A DNA stretch of 64,000 bases from CAXBID01 sp963815305 (GCA_963815305.1 CAWFFW010000001.1:1488001-1552000), one strand, 5' to 3'; positions 33,305-43,593 are shown, numbered from the stretch's first letter. Notes: generated from the sequence alone by a model not told the origin. Numbers and translations are program-made.

Positions 33305-35575
33305 TTATGATGCGTTCTGTCTTTTAATTAAATTAAGAGCAGATCCTTCATGATACCATTTTATTTGAGCGTCATTATACGTATGATTCAATTTGATTAC
33401 ATCTTTTGAACCATCAGTGTGAACCACCTCAACGTTTAAAGGTTTATCTGGTGCAAATTCATTTAAATCTAAAAAGTTGAAAGTATCATCTTCTTTAATT
33501 AAGTCGTAATCGCTTTCTTTTGAAAATGTTAAACCTAACATCCCTTGTTTTTTAAGATTTGTTTCGTGGATACGAGCAAAAGATTTTACAATAACCGCAG
33601 CAACCCCTAAATGTCTTGGTTGCATGGCAGCATGTTCTCTTGATGATCCTTCACCGTAATTATGATCTCCAACTACAACCGTTTTTATTCCCGCTTTTTT
33701 ATACTCACGTTGTACATCTGGCACGCCACCGTAATCTCCAGTTAACTGGTTTTTTACAAAGTTTGTTTTTTCATTAAAGGCATTTATAGCACCAATTAAA
33801 GTGTTATTTGCAATATTATCTAGATGCCCTCTAAAACGTAGCCATGGTCCAGCCATAGAAATATGGTCTGTGGTACATTTTCCGAAAGCTTTAATCAATA
33901 ACTTGGCACCTTTTATACTTTCTCCGATAGGCTCAAAAGGTGTTAATAATTGTAATCGTTCAGAATCGTCTTTTACTGAAACCTGTACATGGCTACCATC
34001 TGCTTCTGGTGCTAAATAACCATTATCGTCCACAGCAAAACCTTTAGGTGGTAATTCCCATCCTGTTGGCTCATCAAACATAACCTCTTGTCCATTTTCA
34101 TTAATTAACTTATCTGTTAATGGATTAAAATCTAAGCGACCAGCAATAGCAATAGCTGCCGTTATTTCTGGTGATGCCACAAAGGCATGTGTATTTGGAT
34201 TTCCATCGGCACGCTTTGCAAAGTTTCTATTAAAAGAATGCACAATACTATTTTTTGGTGCATTTTTAGGATCGCTATATCTAGCCCATTGCCCAATACA
34301 TGGACCACAAGCGTTTGTAAATATTTTAGCATCTAATTTTTCGAATACATCAAGAATACCATCTCTTTCAGTAGTGTACCTCACCAGTTCAGAACCTGGA
34401 TTAATACCTAACTCCGATTTCATTTTTAGCCCCTTATCTAAAGCTTGTTGTGCAATAGATGATGCACGAGATAAATCTTCATAAGATGAATTTGTACACG
34501 ACCCTATTAATCCCCATTCTACTTTTAATGGCCAATCATTAGCTGTGGCTTTTTTAGTCATTTCATCACCAACGGTTGTTGATAAATCTGGTGTAAATGG
34601 TCCGTTTAATAAAGGACCTAATTCAGATAAATTAATATCTATAACTTGATCGAAAAATTGTTCAGGATTTGCATAAACGGCATCATCAGCAGTTAAGTGC
34701 TCTTTTACGGCATTTGCTGCGTCGGCAACATCTGCTCGTTCTGTAGCACGTAAATAACGTTCCATAGATTCATCATAACCAAATGTTGATGTAGTTGCGC
34801 CAATTTCAGCTCCCATGTTACAAATAGTTCCTTTTCCTGTACAAGACATTGATAAAGCACCTGGGCCAAAATATTCAACTATAGCCCCTGTTCCACCTTT
34901 TACAGTAAGAATTTCAGCTACTTTTAAAATAACATCTTTCGGTGCCGTCCAACCAGATAATTTACCGGTTAATCTTACTCCTATCAATTTAGGGAATTTA
35001 AGCTCCCAAGCCATACCTGCCATAACATCTACCGCATCAGCACCACCTACTCCAATAGCAACCATACCTAATCCGCCAGCATTTACAGTATGTGAATCGG
35101 TACCAATCATCATACCTCCTGGAAATGCATAATTTTCTAAAACAACTTGGTGGATAATACCTGCACCTGGTTTCCAGAAACCAATTCCATATTTATTAGA
35201 AACGGATTCTAAGAAATTAAAAACTTCACTGCTAACATTATTAGCATGTTTTAAATCGGTAACTGCACCATCTTTAGCTTGAATTAGGTGATCGCAATGT
35301 ACCGTTGTGGGTACGGCAACCTTTGGTTTCCCTGCCTGCATGAATTGTAATAAAGCCATTTGTGCCGTTGCATCTTGACAAGCAATTCTGTCTGGAGCAA
35401 AATCTACATAATCTTTTCCTCTGGTAAATGCTTTGGTAGGCGTACCATCCCAAAGATGAGAATATAAAATCTTTTCAGAAAGTGTTAACGGTTTACCTAC
35501 TATTTCTCGTGCTTTACCTACACGTTCAGCCATTTTGGTGTATACACCTTTAATCATGTCGATGTCAAATGCCAT
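33305..35575 (-). CDS. acn: Aconitate hydratase
   Basis: A 756-residue aconitase of the mitochondrial-like type found in Bacteroidota. It isomerises citrate and isocitrate in the TCA cycle with a [4Fe-4S] cluster. Cluster cysteines are visible in LIGSCTNSSYEDL and NACGPCIGQW. Substrate-site elements include PTTVHCDHLIQ, GTDSHTVNAGG and VVGDHNYGEGSSREHAAMQPR (motif GSSREHAA). Length and C-terminal swivel domain are normal. It stands alone, with its terminator at 33257-33287. Confidence 0.97.
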   Translation of the reverse strand: MAFDIDMIKGVYTKMAERVGKAREIVGKPLTLSEKILYSHLWDGTPTKAFTRGKDYVDFAPDRIACQDATAQMALLQFMQAGKPKVAVPTTVHCDHLIQAKDGAVTDLKHANNVSSEVFNFLESVSNKYGIGFWKPGAGIIHQVVLENYAFPGGMMIGTDSHTVNAGGLGMVAIGVGGADAVDVMAGMAWELKFPKLIGVRLTGKLSGWTAPKDVILKVAEILTVKGGTGAIVEYFGPGALSMSCTGKGTICNMGAEIGATTSTFGYDESMERYLRATERADVADAANAVKEHLTADDAVYANPEQFFDQVIDINLSELGPLLNGPFTPDLSTTVGDEMTKKATANDWPLKVEWGLIGSCTNSSYEDLSRASSIAQQALDKGLKMKSELGINPGSELVRYTTERDGILDVFEKLDAKIFTNACGPCIGQWARYSDPKNAPKNSIVHSFNRNFAKRADGNPNTHAFVASPEITAAIAIAGRLDFNPLTDKLINENGQEVMFDEPTGWELPPKGFAVDDNGYLAPEADGSHVQVSVKDDSERLQLLTPFEPIGESIKGAKLLIKAFGKCTTDHISMAGPWLRFRGHLDNIANNTLIGAINAFNEKTNFVKNQLTGDYGGVPDVQREYKKAGIKTVVVGDHNYGEGSSREHAAMQPRHLGVAAVIVKSFARIHETNLKKQGMLGLTFSKESDYDLIKEDDTFNFLDLNEFAPDKPLNVEVVHTDGSKDVIKLNHTYNDAQIKWYHEGSALNLIKRQNAS

Positions 35576-35769
35576 AAATTATCTTTATTTTGGTTTTTAA
35601 TATGTTTTGCAAAATACAAAATTAATACAAAGTTGTAAAAATAAACCTTGCAATACAATATGCAGTTATACGAATTTATTATAGTTTTATTATAATTTCG
35701 TATGATTGTATTTTTATCACTTTTATTTAGTGATAAATGATTATATTTTAATATACGAAAAGATAAAGA

Positions 35770-36723
35770 TTAAAACAAACTGTTGATAATGTCGTTTTCA
35801 GAAACACCTTCAGCTTCAGCTTTATAGTTTTTAATAATTCTATGTCTCAAAATACTGTAAGCAACTGCTTGCACATCTTCAATATCAGGAGAAAATTTTC
35901 CATGAATGGCAGCATGTGTTTTTGCCGCTAAAATTAAGTTTTGCGATGCCCTAGGACCAGCTCCCCAATCTATGTAAGTTTTTACTAAATCATTGGCTGC
36001 ATCACTATGAGGTCTTGTTTTCCCAACCATAGTTACAGCATACTCAATAACATTATCAGCTACAGGAATGCGACGAATAAGATGCTGGAAATCTGTAATC
36101 TGCTTTGCAGAAAACAAAGGATTTACTTTCACAGTATTATCAGTTGTTGTTGCTTTTACTACTTGGACCTCCTCTTCAAAAGAGGGATAATCTAAATTAA
36201 TAGCAAACATGAAACGATCTAATTGTGCTTCAGGTAGTGGATATGTTCCTTCTTGCTCAATGGGATTTTGTGTGGCCAATACAAAGTACGGAAGTTCTAA
36301 TTTATAATGGTGTCCTGCAACCGTAACTGCGCGTTCTTGCATTGCCTCTAAAAGGGCCGCTTGAGTTTTTGGTGGCGTTCTGTTAATTTCATCAGCCAAA
36401 ATAATATTAGCAAAAATAGGTCCTTTTATAAATTTAAAATGTCGGTCTTCATCTAAAATTTCACTTCCTAAAATGTCACTAGGCATTAAATCGGGCGTAA
36501 ACTGTATACGCTTAAAATCTAAACCAAGTGCCTGCGCTATGGTATTAACCATTAACGTTTTCGCTAAACCAGGTACTCCAATAAGGAGCGAGTGACCTCC
36601 CGAAAAAATAGAAATTAAAATTTGGTTTACAACAGCTTCTTGCCCCACTATAACTTTGGCAATTTCTTTTTTTAAATCTTTATATTGTATTACAAACTGT
36701 TCGATGGCAGCTACATCAGACAT
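35770..36723 (-). CDS. MoxR-family AAA+ ATPase
   Basis: A 317-residue AAA+ ATPase. The Walker A motif is LLIGVPGLAKT and Walker B is NIILADEINRTPPKTQAALLEAM (core DEINR). FVLATQNPIEQEGTYPLPEAQLDRF is the MoxR sensor region (several short motifs in a row). MoxR proteins work with VWA-domain partners as chaperones, but no such partner follows here: the next gene downstream is aconitase. It lies 3 bp behind a parvulin gene and is the last gene of the folding-factor operon, suggesting a link with envelope protein quality control. Confidence 0.92.
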   Translation of the reverse strand: MSDVAAIEQFVIQYKDLKKEIAKVIVGQEAVVNQILISIFSGGHSLLIGVPGLAKTLMVNTIAQALGLDFKRIQFTPDLMPSDILGSEILDEDRHFKFIKGPIFANIILADEINRTPPKTQAALLEAMQERAVTVAGHHYKLELPYFVLATQNPIEQEGTYPLPEAQLDRFMFAINLDYPSFEEEVQVVKATTTDNTVKVNPLFSAKQITDFQHLIRRIPVADNVIEYAVTMVGKTRPHSDAANDLVKTYIDWGAGPRASQNLILAAKTHAAIHGKFSPDIEDVQAVAYSILRHRIIKNYKAEAEGVSENDIINSLF

Positions 36724-36726
36724 ATA

Positions 36727-38157
36727 TTACTTTTTTAACCAATTACCCGAAAAATCGCAATCTCTGTATTCGCCACTTACCTTAATATAAGTGTCTAATA
36801 TTTTGTTGTTTTGCCATTTTTCAATAGTTTGTATTCTTTTTTCGCTAAGTGCTAAATCTTTAATTTTCAAATAGTCGCGTGCATAATCTGCTTCATGGTC
36901 TTCAATCCTATCTGTTACCGTTAAAATGGCATACTTCTTTTTCCCAGTTCTATCCTGTTCAGTTTGTATTAAACTAACTTCACCATCTTTTAAATTTTGA
37001 ATTTGCGTATATAACTCCGTATCCATTCTAGTTAACTCAAAATTATAATCTTGAGTTTGCGGGTTTATTAATTGACCTCCATCACCACGCGTTTCTTTCT
37101 CATCACTAGCCTCTTTTGCAGCATCTGCAAATGAAATATCTTCACTTAAAATACGCTCTCTTACTTTGCTAAGTCGATCTATAGCTTCCTTTTCTGCTTC
37201 ATCAGAAACTTTGGGCACTAAAAGCAAATGACTTACAATATATTGTTGACCTTGTATTTTCTCTAAATGAATGATATGAAAACCATAGATTGTTTCAAAA
37301 GGATCTGATACTTCACCTTCTTGCAATGAAAAAGCGACCTCTCTAAATTCTTTAACCATTTTTGGTTTTTTTCTATCCAAAACGTATTTGTAACCTGACT
37401 GTTTTAATGCTGGGTCATCACCGTAAAGAACTACTTTAGAACGAAAACTAGCTCCATTTTCAACAACATCAGTTTTAAATTCTTCTAATTGTTTAATTAC
37501 CCTTTGTTTTTCTTCTTCAGAAATTTTAGGTTCAGCAACAATTCTAGCTACTTTTAATTCTGTTCCAAATCTTGGTCGCTCTTCTTTTGGTATTTTATTA
37601 AAAAAGGTTCTAACCTCTTCAGGCGTTACTTCTAATTCTTCAATAATTTTCTTCTGCATTCTTTCAGCTAGCATATTGCCCTTGTTTATCTCAAACATCT
37701 CATCCCTAAAACTTTTTTCATCTTCTTTGTTATAGACACTTAATAAACGTTCCATAGAGCCATTTACCTGTTGTAAAAACTGCTGAACTTGATACTCTAC
37801 GTTTTGACGTACTTCAGCATCACTTACCAAAATACTATCTTGGATGGCATGATGCGCGTATAATTTATCTTCTAATAATTTACCAAACAACTCGCAACGC
37901 TTAATTTCTTTTATATTAACACCTTGAGCTTCAAGTTGTAAGTAAGCCTTATCAAGATCTGACTCTAAAACAATAAAATCTCCAACTACTGCTGCAACAC
38001 CATCAACTTTTCTAGGCTTAAATGTGTTTGTTGAGTCTAGCTTTTTAATTAAATTATTGCTAATTGAATCTGTTTCGATGTCTTCTACGTCTTCAATAAT
38101 TTCTTGAGCAGATATAACGCTAGTTATTAATAACGCAGCACTTAGAAATAACATCAT
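36727..38157 (-). CDS. SurA-like periplasmic peptidyl-prolyl isomerase
   Basis: A 476-residue protein starting MMLFLSAALLITSVISAQ, a clear signal peptide. I chose the ATG at 38157, seven bases after the stop of the gene before; a start at 38202 would overlap that gene and place 15 residues before the signal. The N-terminal part (VVGDFIVLESDLDKAYLQLE) is the SurA chaperone domain, followed by two parvulin domains around residues 190-300 (ARIVAEPKI...FETIYGFHIIHLE) and 305-410 (VSHLLLVPKV...). It helps outer membrane proteins fold. Confidence 0.88.
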   Translation of the reverse strand: MMLFLSAALLITSVISAQEIIEDVEDIETDSISNNLIKKLDSTNTFKPRKVDGVAAVVGDFIVLESDLDKAYLQLEAQGVNIKEIKRCELFGKLLEDKLYAHHAIQDSILVSDAEVRQNVEYQVQQFLQQVNGSMERLLSVYNKEDEKSFRDEMFEINKGNMLAERMQKKIIEELEVTPEEVRTFFNKIPKEERPRFGTELKVARIVAEPKISEEEKQRVIKQLEEFKTDVVENGASFRSKVVLYGDDPALKQSGYKYVLDRKKPKMVKEFREVAFSLQEGEVSDPFETIYGFHIIHLEKIQGQQYIVSHLLLVPKVSDEAEKEAIDRLSKVRERILSEDISFADAAKEASDEKETRGDGGQLINPQTQDYNFELTRMDTELYTQIQNLKDGEVSLIQTEQDRTGKKKYAILTVTDRIEDHEADYARDYLKIKDLALSEKRIQTIEKWQNNKILDTYIKVSGEYRDCDFSGNWLKK

Positions 38158-38164
38158 TTTTATG

Positions 38165-39016
38165 TTAATTGTAAATCTCAAATTGTTTATTTTTAATAGC
38201 ATCTTTTGTAATATCTTTTTCTAATTTTCTAATAAGTTCTAGCTTTCTCCTATTAATAATAATTTGGTCTATTGTTGGCTTTACATATTCAAGCGGTGCC
38301 GTATCATTTCGCAACAAAACATCATTAATTTGCATCAAATATACTCCTAATGAATCTTTGAGTTGCACAAAATTAGATTTTTTTAACAGTTCATTTTTGT
38401 TTTCTGATGTTACTGCTGGAATTTTATCTACAACCTGTTTTACTTTTATCCAAATAGAATCATTTAATGAATAAGATTTAAACTGAATGGATATAGAATC
38501 TAACTCTTTTTTATCATGAGTGTTAAAACGTTTAAACTTATTTTCAATATCATCAAAGTCTATTATATTTTTATCAACATGTACATACCTAAATTTAATA
38601 AGCTCTTCATTTAGTTTAAAGGCTTCTTTATTATTCACGTAATAATCTTCTGCTTCTTGAATCGTTACAACAGTGTCTATACTTCGCTTCACTAAGGCTT
38701 CAATGTAAGCTTTGGTGAACAAATCATTTTTATATTGAGCCACCAATTTATTAAAAGCTTCTTGTTTCGATTCGTTTAAATTAAGCAACGCTCCATCTAA
38801 AAATAATTGTTGTGTTGCCCACTTATTGATAAAATTTTGAATTAGAAGTGTGCTATCTTCAACAGACATATCTTCGAAAACTAAATTTTCAATATCTGTT
38901 TGATATAAGTAAGCATCATTAACTCTTGCAACAGGAATACCTACTGGAGCTTTTTTAAAAAACTTACATGAAGTACATGAAACAATGAATAAAATTATGA
39001 GGGTTTTAAAACGCAC
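38165..39016 (-). CDS. Lipoprotein of the SurA/PpiC neighbourhood (SurA N-like)
   Basis: A 283-residue protein with a lipoprotein signal (LIILFIVSCTSC, Cys near 17). PVARVNDAYLYQTDIENLVFED resembles the start of SurA-type chaperone domains, and the middle has a weak match to the PpiC region, without a clear parvulin core. Its ATG overlaps the last base of the upstream parvulin stop (TAATG). It probably acts with its two neighbours on outer membrane protein folding. Whether it has isomerase activity is doubtful. Confidence 0.8.
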   Translation of the reverse strand: MRFKTLIILFIVSCTSCKFFKKAPVGIPVARVNDAYLYQTDIENLVFEDMSVEDSTLLIQNFINKWATQQLFLDGALLNLNESKQEAFNKLVAQYKNDLFTKAYIEALVKRSIDTVVTIQEAEDYYVNNKEAFKLNEELIKFRYVHVDKNIIDFDDIENKFKRFNTHDKKELDSISIQFKSYSLNDSIWIKVKQVVDKIPAVTSENKNELLKKSNFVQLKDSLGVYLMQINDVLLRNDTAPLEYVKPTIDQIIINRRKLELIRKLEKDITKDAIKNKQFEIYN

Positions 39017-40971
39017 TATTGATTTTTTATGAATGATTTTACTTTAATTAAAGCCTCATTATTTATTTCTACATTATATTTTTCAGCTAACATTTTAAGC
39101 CAATTTTCTTCTTTATAGGTTTGATAATCTGAAATAACAGCACCTTTAGCTTCATCTAATGTTTTTTGCCTTTTGGAAAGTACTTCTTTTACTTGCGCCA
39201 AAACGAAAGCATTATTATGTTTATATATTTTTGAAATTCCTTTTTTAAACTCAAAATCTTCAGGAAGTGCTTGATGGGAGGCATCCATAATATCCGTTGT
39301 AAAAATAACTTCAATAGTCTCATTGCTATTTATCAAGTTTTTTATTTGCTCCAGATCCATTCCTTTTTGAAGTAATTTTGATACTTTTTTAAGCGTTTTT
39401 TGGTTTGATGATGAACCTACAATAGCATCAATACGCTGAGGCGTTACGTATTCATCTTTATGGTTTTCGTAATAACTTTGAATATCTGTAGAATCTGTTT
39501 TTGCTGCATTCCAAATGGTAGTTTCCATTAAATCAAACAACAACAATCCTTCTCTATACTCATTTAAAACATGAGCAAAATCTTCATTTTCATTTTCTAA
39601 ATTCTCCTCTTTATATTCAATTAATTTACTACCTAGAAAAGCATTATATTTTTTTGAAATTATCGCTTTAAAAGACGTCTTTGGTTCAATATCACTTTGG
39701 GTTTTCAATATATAATCTCCAAAGCTTTTAAATGTATACTGTTTGTTTTCAATCTTCAAAAAAGGTTTTGTTTCAGTAAAATTAGTTGGCAATTTCCATG
39801 TTCTTTTCAAATAATCATCATTTAAAAGAGATGCAAAATAATCTAAGGCACCTTTTTGTAACTCAATATTATATTGGTTTTTTAATTTCGTAATTAAAGC
39901 ATCATCTATTAGTTTTGATCTGGAATCACGTTTGACTTTTTGTTCTAATTCAGGTTTTAATTCCTCAAAAGATGAAATGGGTTTTTTACCATATAATTTT
40001 ACAATATGCCAACCGTATTGTGTTTTAAACGGTTTAGAAATATCACCCTCATTTTCTAAACTAAAAGCAACATCCTCAAATTCTGGTACACTAATTTGAC
40101 CTCTTGAAAAAGGGGATAACATGCCACCTTTTGATGACGAGCTTTTATCATCAGAAAATTGTTTAGCTAAAGCTTCAAAATCTTCTCCTTGATTTAACTT
40201 TTTATAAATATCTTGAATTCTATCTTCTGGTTCTTCAGCTAAGGAGTCCCCTTCTTTTTTAAATAACATAATATGCGCAACAGTTCGCTCGCCTTGTGAT
40301 TTACGTTTGTCCAGAACATTTAAAATATGGTATCCAAATTGAGTTCTAAAAGGTTGAGACACGTCTCCTACTGGCGTATTAAACGCAACATTTTCAAACT
40401 TATAAACCATTTTAAAACCTGAAAAATAACCTAATTCTTCGCCAAAAACGGTTTGTCCGTTATGTACTTCTTTTCTAACATTATCAAAGCCTTCAGCTAA
40501 AGCTCTATCTCTTAATTTTATGATTTTGGTATAGGCTGCCAGCGTATCTTGCGGAATCGCGTTTTCTGGTACTTTAACTAAAATATGATTGGCTTTTACG
40601 TTATAAGACAAACGCTCGTAAGCTTCCTCAATTAAAGCATCTGTTACGTTACTATCGGTCATGTAACTTGATGCCAGCTGGTTTTTGTAAGTATCTAATT
40701 CGCGTTTATAAGAATCTTTTTCATGCAAATTCAAAGATTTGGCTTCTTTAAGCTTCAACTTGTAATTAGTAAAAAGCGTTAAATATTCATCAACATTTTT
40801 TTGAGATTCATCTTGAACCAAATCTAAATTTTTATTGTAAACCCTGATAAATTCAGAAACATAAACAGGTTCGTTATCCACCGTAAAAAGCACATCTGCT
40901 GTAATAGATTGTGCATGGCTATTTGATACAAATACAGAAATAAATACTACTAAATAAAACTTAAATTTCAT
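39016..40971 (-). CDS. Periplasmic peptidyl-prolyl isomerase with two parvulin domains
   Basis: A 651-residue exported protein (signal peptide ending SNSHAQ). The SurA-like N-terminal region (ADVLFTVDNEPVYVSEFIRVY) is followed by two parvulin domains: residues ~125-225 (VKANHILVKVPENA, FRTQFGYHILNVLD) and ~230-330 (AHIMLFKKEG, GGMLSPFSRGQI, FKTQYGWHIVKLY). The C-terminal ~300 residues have lower similarity to anything I know. It is the first gene of the folding-factor operon on the minus strand. Confidence 0.9.
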   Translation of the reverse strand: MKFKFYLVVFISVFVSNSHAQSITADVLFTVDNEPVYVSEFIRVYNKNLDLVQDESQKNVDEYLTLFTNYKLKLKEAKSLNLHEKDSYKRELDTYKNQLASSYMTDSNVTDALIEEAYERLSYNVKANHILVKVPENAIPQDTLAAYTKIIKLRDRALAEGFDNVRKEVHNGQTVFGEELGYFSGFKMVYKFENVAFNTPVGDVSQPFRTQFGYHILNVLDKRKSQGERTVAHIMLFKKEGDSLAEEPEDRIQDIYKKLNQGEDFEALAKQFSDDKSSSSKGGMLSPFSRGQISVPEFEDVAFSLENEGDISKPFKTQYGWHIVKLYGKKPISSFEELKPELEQKVKRDSRSKLIDDALITKLKNQYNIELQKGALDYFASLLNDDYLKRTWKLPTNFTETKPFLKIENKQYTFKSFGDYILKTQSDIEPKTSFKAIISKKYNAFLGSKLIEYKEENLENENEDFAHVLNEYREGLLLFDLMETTIWNAAKTDSTDIQSYYENHKDEYVTPQRIDAIVGSSSNQKTLKKVSKLLQKGMDLEQIKNLINSNETIEVIFTTDIMDASHQALPEDFEFKKGISKIYKHNNAFVLAQVKEVLSKRQKTLDEAKGAVISDYQTYKEENWLKMLAEKYNVEINNEALIKVKSFIKNQ

Positions 40972-41120
40972 TGGATAAAAAATTATGAGACAGCTACAAA
41001 AATACTAATATAAACCTATTATGCAAGTTGCTTTAACAAACGTTTAAAAAGAAGAAATATTACGTTTATTTATTATATGTTTTTTAACTTACCTGCGCGA
41101 TATAAAAAGCCCGTAATATC

Positions 41121-41360
41121 ATGCGAAAACTAAAACTAATTTGGGATTTTAGAGGACCAAATGCCGAAAAAATTGCTGAACATCATGTTATCCATTTAAA
41201 AGAATACATAATTATTAAGAAGCTCAATGTTTCAATCACGGGAGTTGAGAAATTGACAGATATACACCATGTTGCCTTTATGGTTTTAAACGAGGACGAT
41301 ATGAAACCTATTCGAGATGCTTTGAAACCGCATCGTGGACAAGTATATGTGAGTTTATAA
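41121..41360 (+). CDS. Conserved hypothetical small protein
   Basis: A 79-residue protein, MRKLKLIWDFRGPNAEKIAEHHVIHLKEY..., ending KPHRGQVYVSL. It has no signal peptide. Small proteins of this kind are common in Bacteroidota, with no known role as far as I recall. It is divergent from the folding-factor operon (149 bp apart) and stands alone. Confidence 0.75.
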   Translation: MRKLKLIWDFRGPNAEKIAEHHVIHLKEYIIIKKLNVSITGVEKLTDIHHVAFMVLNEDDMKPIRDALKPHRGQVYVSL

Positions 41361-41548
41361 AATTATTAAGGCTTAAAGCAGCTTACAGAAGGTTAACGAA
41401 GGTTAGCTATATTGATAGAGTCGATAACTTTTTATACTAGAAACATAAATATAAAATCTATCTTCTTGTTGTTTCTGGTTTTCTTCAATATTCTAAGCAA
41501 TTAAGGCCAGTTTCAAAAAAACTATTTGTTCAGCTTCATTATAGCCAT

Positions 41549-41576
41549 AAAAAAAAGCCTCATTTAAAATGAGACT
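41549..41576 (-). terminator. Terminator of the fasciclin gene
   Basis: A nine-base-pair stem with one G-U pair (AGCCTCATT at 41556-41564 with AATGAGACT at 41568-41576) is followed on the minus strand by seven Ts. It lies 30 bases past the stop codon at 41606. Confidence 0.75.
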
Positions 41577-41605
41577 CTTCCTTTTCATAACAGTTTATTC
41601 CCAAT

Positions 41606-42118
41606 TTATTTAGGCATAACTACTGTATCAATTACGTGAATAACACCATTACTTCCCATGACATCGGTAGCAATAATTTCACTGTAATTATCGTTTTGGT
41701 CTTTCAACCATATTTTTCCATCTTTTTGCTTTACGGTAATTTCTTGTCCGTTTAAAGCTTTTAAGGTTACCATTCCATTTCCTTTTTTTAAGGCAGCAAC
41801 TACATCCTTAGCAGCTAACTTGCCTGAAACTACATGGTATGTTAATACTTTTGTTAGTGCATCTTTATTTTCTGGTTTCAATAAAGAATTTAAAGTGGCT
41901 TCATCAATTTTTGCAAAAGCATCATTATTGGGTGCAAAAACGGTAAAAGGTCCATCACCTTGTAAAGCGCCTACTAAATCGGCTGCTTTTAGCGCGGTAA
42001 CCAGTGTTGAAAAATCCTCATTTCCCACAGCTACGTCAACGATTGTTTTTTGGGCTGTTGCAAACTGATTTATTGATAATGCTACTACTGTTGTTAAAAT
42101 AAAAACTAATTTTTTCAT
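41606..42118 (-). CDS. Secreted fasciclin-domain protein
   Basis: A 170-residue protein with a signal peptide (MKKLVFILTTVVALSINQFATAQ) and one fasciclin domain. NEDFSTLVTALKAADLVGAL, GPFTVFAPNNDAFAKI, LTYHVVSGKLAA and GVIHVIDTVVMP are the H1 and H2 regions of the fold. Such proteins are adhesive or matrix-linked. It is divergent from an ECF sigma factor and its anti-sigma factor, 129 bp away, an arrangement I recall from other Bacteroidota, so the sigma factor may control it. Confidence 0.92.
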   Translation of the reverse strand: MKKLVFILTTVVALSINQFATAQKTIVDVAVGNEDFSTLVTALKAADLVGALQGDGPFTVFAPNNDAFAKIDEATLNSLLKPENKDALTKVLTYHVVSGKLAAKDVVAALKKGNGMVTLKALNGQEITVKQKDGKIWLKDQNDNYSEIIATDVMGSNGVIHVIDTVVMPK

Positions 42119-42247
42119 AAAAATTTTCTTTTTTTTGTTAAACTAATTGAGCACTTTATTTTTCTTTTGGAGTGCTTTCATCTATATTTACACAGGTTTG
42201 TTTCCTTTGGATGAGCTTTAATTTTTTTTGGGAAATTTTTAACATTT

Positions 42248-42805
42248 ATGCAAGACGATAAAGCACTCATTTTAAAACTTCAAAATAAAGACGAGGCTGC
42301 TTTATCTCAACTTTATGATCATTATTCACCTGCTTTGTACGGTGTGATTATAAGGATATGCAAAAATGAACAAAACGCTCAAAATTTACTTCAAGACACC
42401 TTTTTAACGATTTGGAAGAAATCACATCAGTACGATTCTAAAAAAGGGAAGTTTTACACATGGGCTTACCGCATAGCTAAAAACAAAACCCTAAACTTCC
42501 TTAGAAAAAAGAGTAAACTCATCCAAACTGAAGATTTAAGTGTATATACAAATAAAGCGGATGATATTAAAATTGAACCTGACTATTTACAACTTAAAGG
42601 TCGTTTAAATCAACTTGAACCGCATCACAAAAGAGCTTTAGAACTTGTTTATTTTAAAGGTTTAACCCATAGAGAAGCGTATATAGAAATGGATGTGCCT
42701 CTAGGAACATTTAAGTCTTATGTAAGACAAGCCTTAAAAAAGCTGAAGTTGTGTTATGATAAAACTCTAGTATGGGCGTTGATTTTAATTGAAGTGATAC
42801 GATGA
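42248..42805 (+). CDS. ECF-type RNA polymerase sigma factor
   Basis: A 185-residue sigma-70 family ECF factor. Region 2 is visible as LYDHYSPALYGVIIRICKNEQ and DTFLTIWKKSHQYDSKKGKF with WAYRIAKNKTLNFLRKK (DNA melting). Region 4 is RALELVYFKGLTHREAYIEMDVPLGTFKSYVRQALKKL (helix-turn-helix around GTFKSYV). The stop overlaps the start of the anti-sigma gene (ATGA, 42802-42805). It would redirect RNA polymerase to stress or envelope genes, probably including the divergent fasciclin gene. Confidence 0.93.
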   Translation: MQDDKALILKLQNKDEAALSQLYDHYSPALYGVIIRICKNEQNAQNLLQDTFLTIWKKSHQYDSKKGKFYTWAYRIAKNKTLNFLRKKSKLIQTEDLSVYTNKADDIKIEPDYLQLKGRLNQLEPHHKRALELVYFKGLTHREAYIEMDVPLGTFKSYVRQALKKLKLCYDKTLVWALILIEVIR

Positions 42806-43581
42806 TGGACAAAGCATACATATTAAAACATGGTATTTTAGAACAATATTTATTGGGTGAATTAAATAATGAAGACCAAATAAATGTTGAACAATTACTT
42901 AATGAAGATATTGAGCTAAAATCACAATTTGAAATTTTAGAAGCCAGTTTTGAAACGATGGCTTTTGAGAATGCTATTACGCCTCCAAATGTTGTAAAGG
43001 ATAATTTATTAGCTTCAATTAAATCACATCAAAATAACGTTATACCTATCAACAAAAAAAACAATTCAAAAACATTCTTCTCAATAGCAGCGAGTATTGC
43101 AGCCATTTTACTCATTGGAGGTATTTGGATGTTTAATCAACTCAATAAAACAAAACAGCAATTACAAATTGTTGAAGAAGAAAAATCAATTTTATTAAAA
43201 GATATTGAAAGTTTGAATGAAAATTTAGAAATCTCATCTAAGTGGGTCAATATCTTAAACTCTGCAGACACGCAGCAGTATATTTTAACAGGTAATGATT
43301 TGTCTCCAGACGCTAAAATTGTTAGTTATATAAATCATAAAAATAAATCGGTTGTAATAAACATACAAGATTTACCAAACTTAGATGATAAACACGATTA
43401 TCAAATGTGGGCAGATGTTGAAGGTGAAATGATAAATATGGGTGTCATCAACAAGCAGAAAAAATTGCTTGCCATGAATTATATTGACAATGCAGAATCT
43501 TTGAACGTTACCATTGAACCCGCTGGTGGTAGTGATCACCCAAACGTGTCTAAATTGATTTCGAATATATACTTAAATTAA
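42802..43581 (+). CDS. RskA-type anti-sigma factor
   Basis: A 259-residue single-pass membrane protein. Residues ~1-90 form the cytoplasmic anti-sigma domain (LEQYLLGELNNEDQINVEQL). A helix at ~96-115 (FFSIAASIAAILLIGGIWMF) spans the membrane. A short coiled coil and the periplasmic RskA domain follow (QQYILTGNDLSPDAKIVSY, YQMWADVEGEMINMGVI). It would hold the sigma factor until an outside signal releases it. Translationally coupled to the sigma gene by a four-base overlap. Confidence 0.92.
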   Translation: MMDKAYILKHGILEQYLLGELNNEDQINVEQLLNEDIELKSQFEILEASFETMAFENAITPPNVVKDNLLASIKSHQNNVIPINKKNNSKTFFSIAASIAAILLIGGIWMFNQLNKTKQQLQIVEEEKSILLKDIESLNENLEISSKWVNILNSADTQQYILTGNDLSPDAKIVSYINHKNKSVVINIQDLPNLDDKHDYQMWADVEGEMINMGVINKQKKLLAMNYIDNAESLNVTIEPAGGSDHPNVSKLISNIYLN

Positions 43582-43593
43582 ATACGTTAAATT

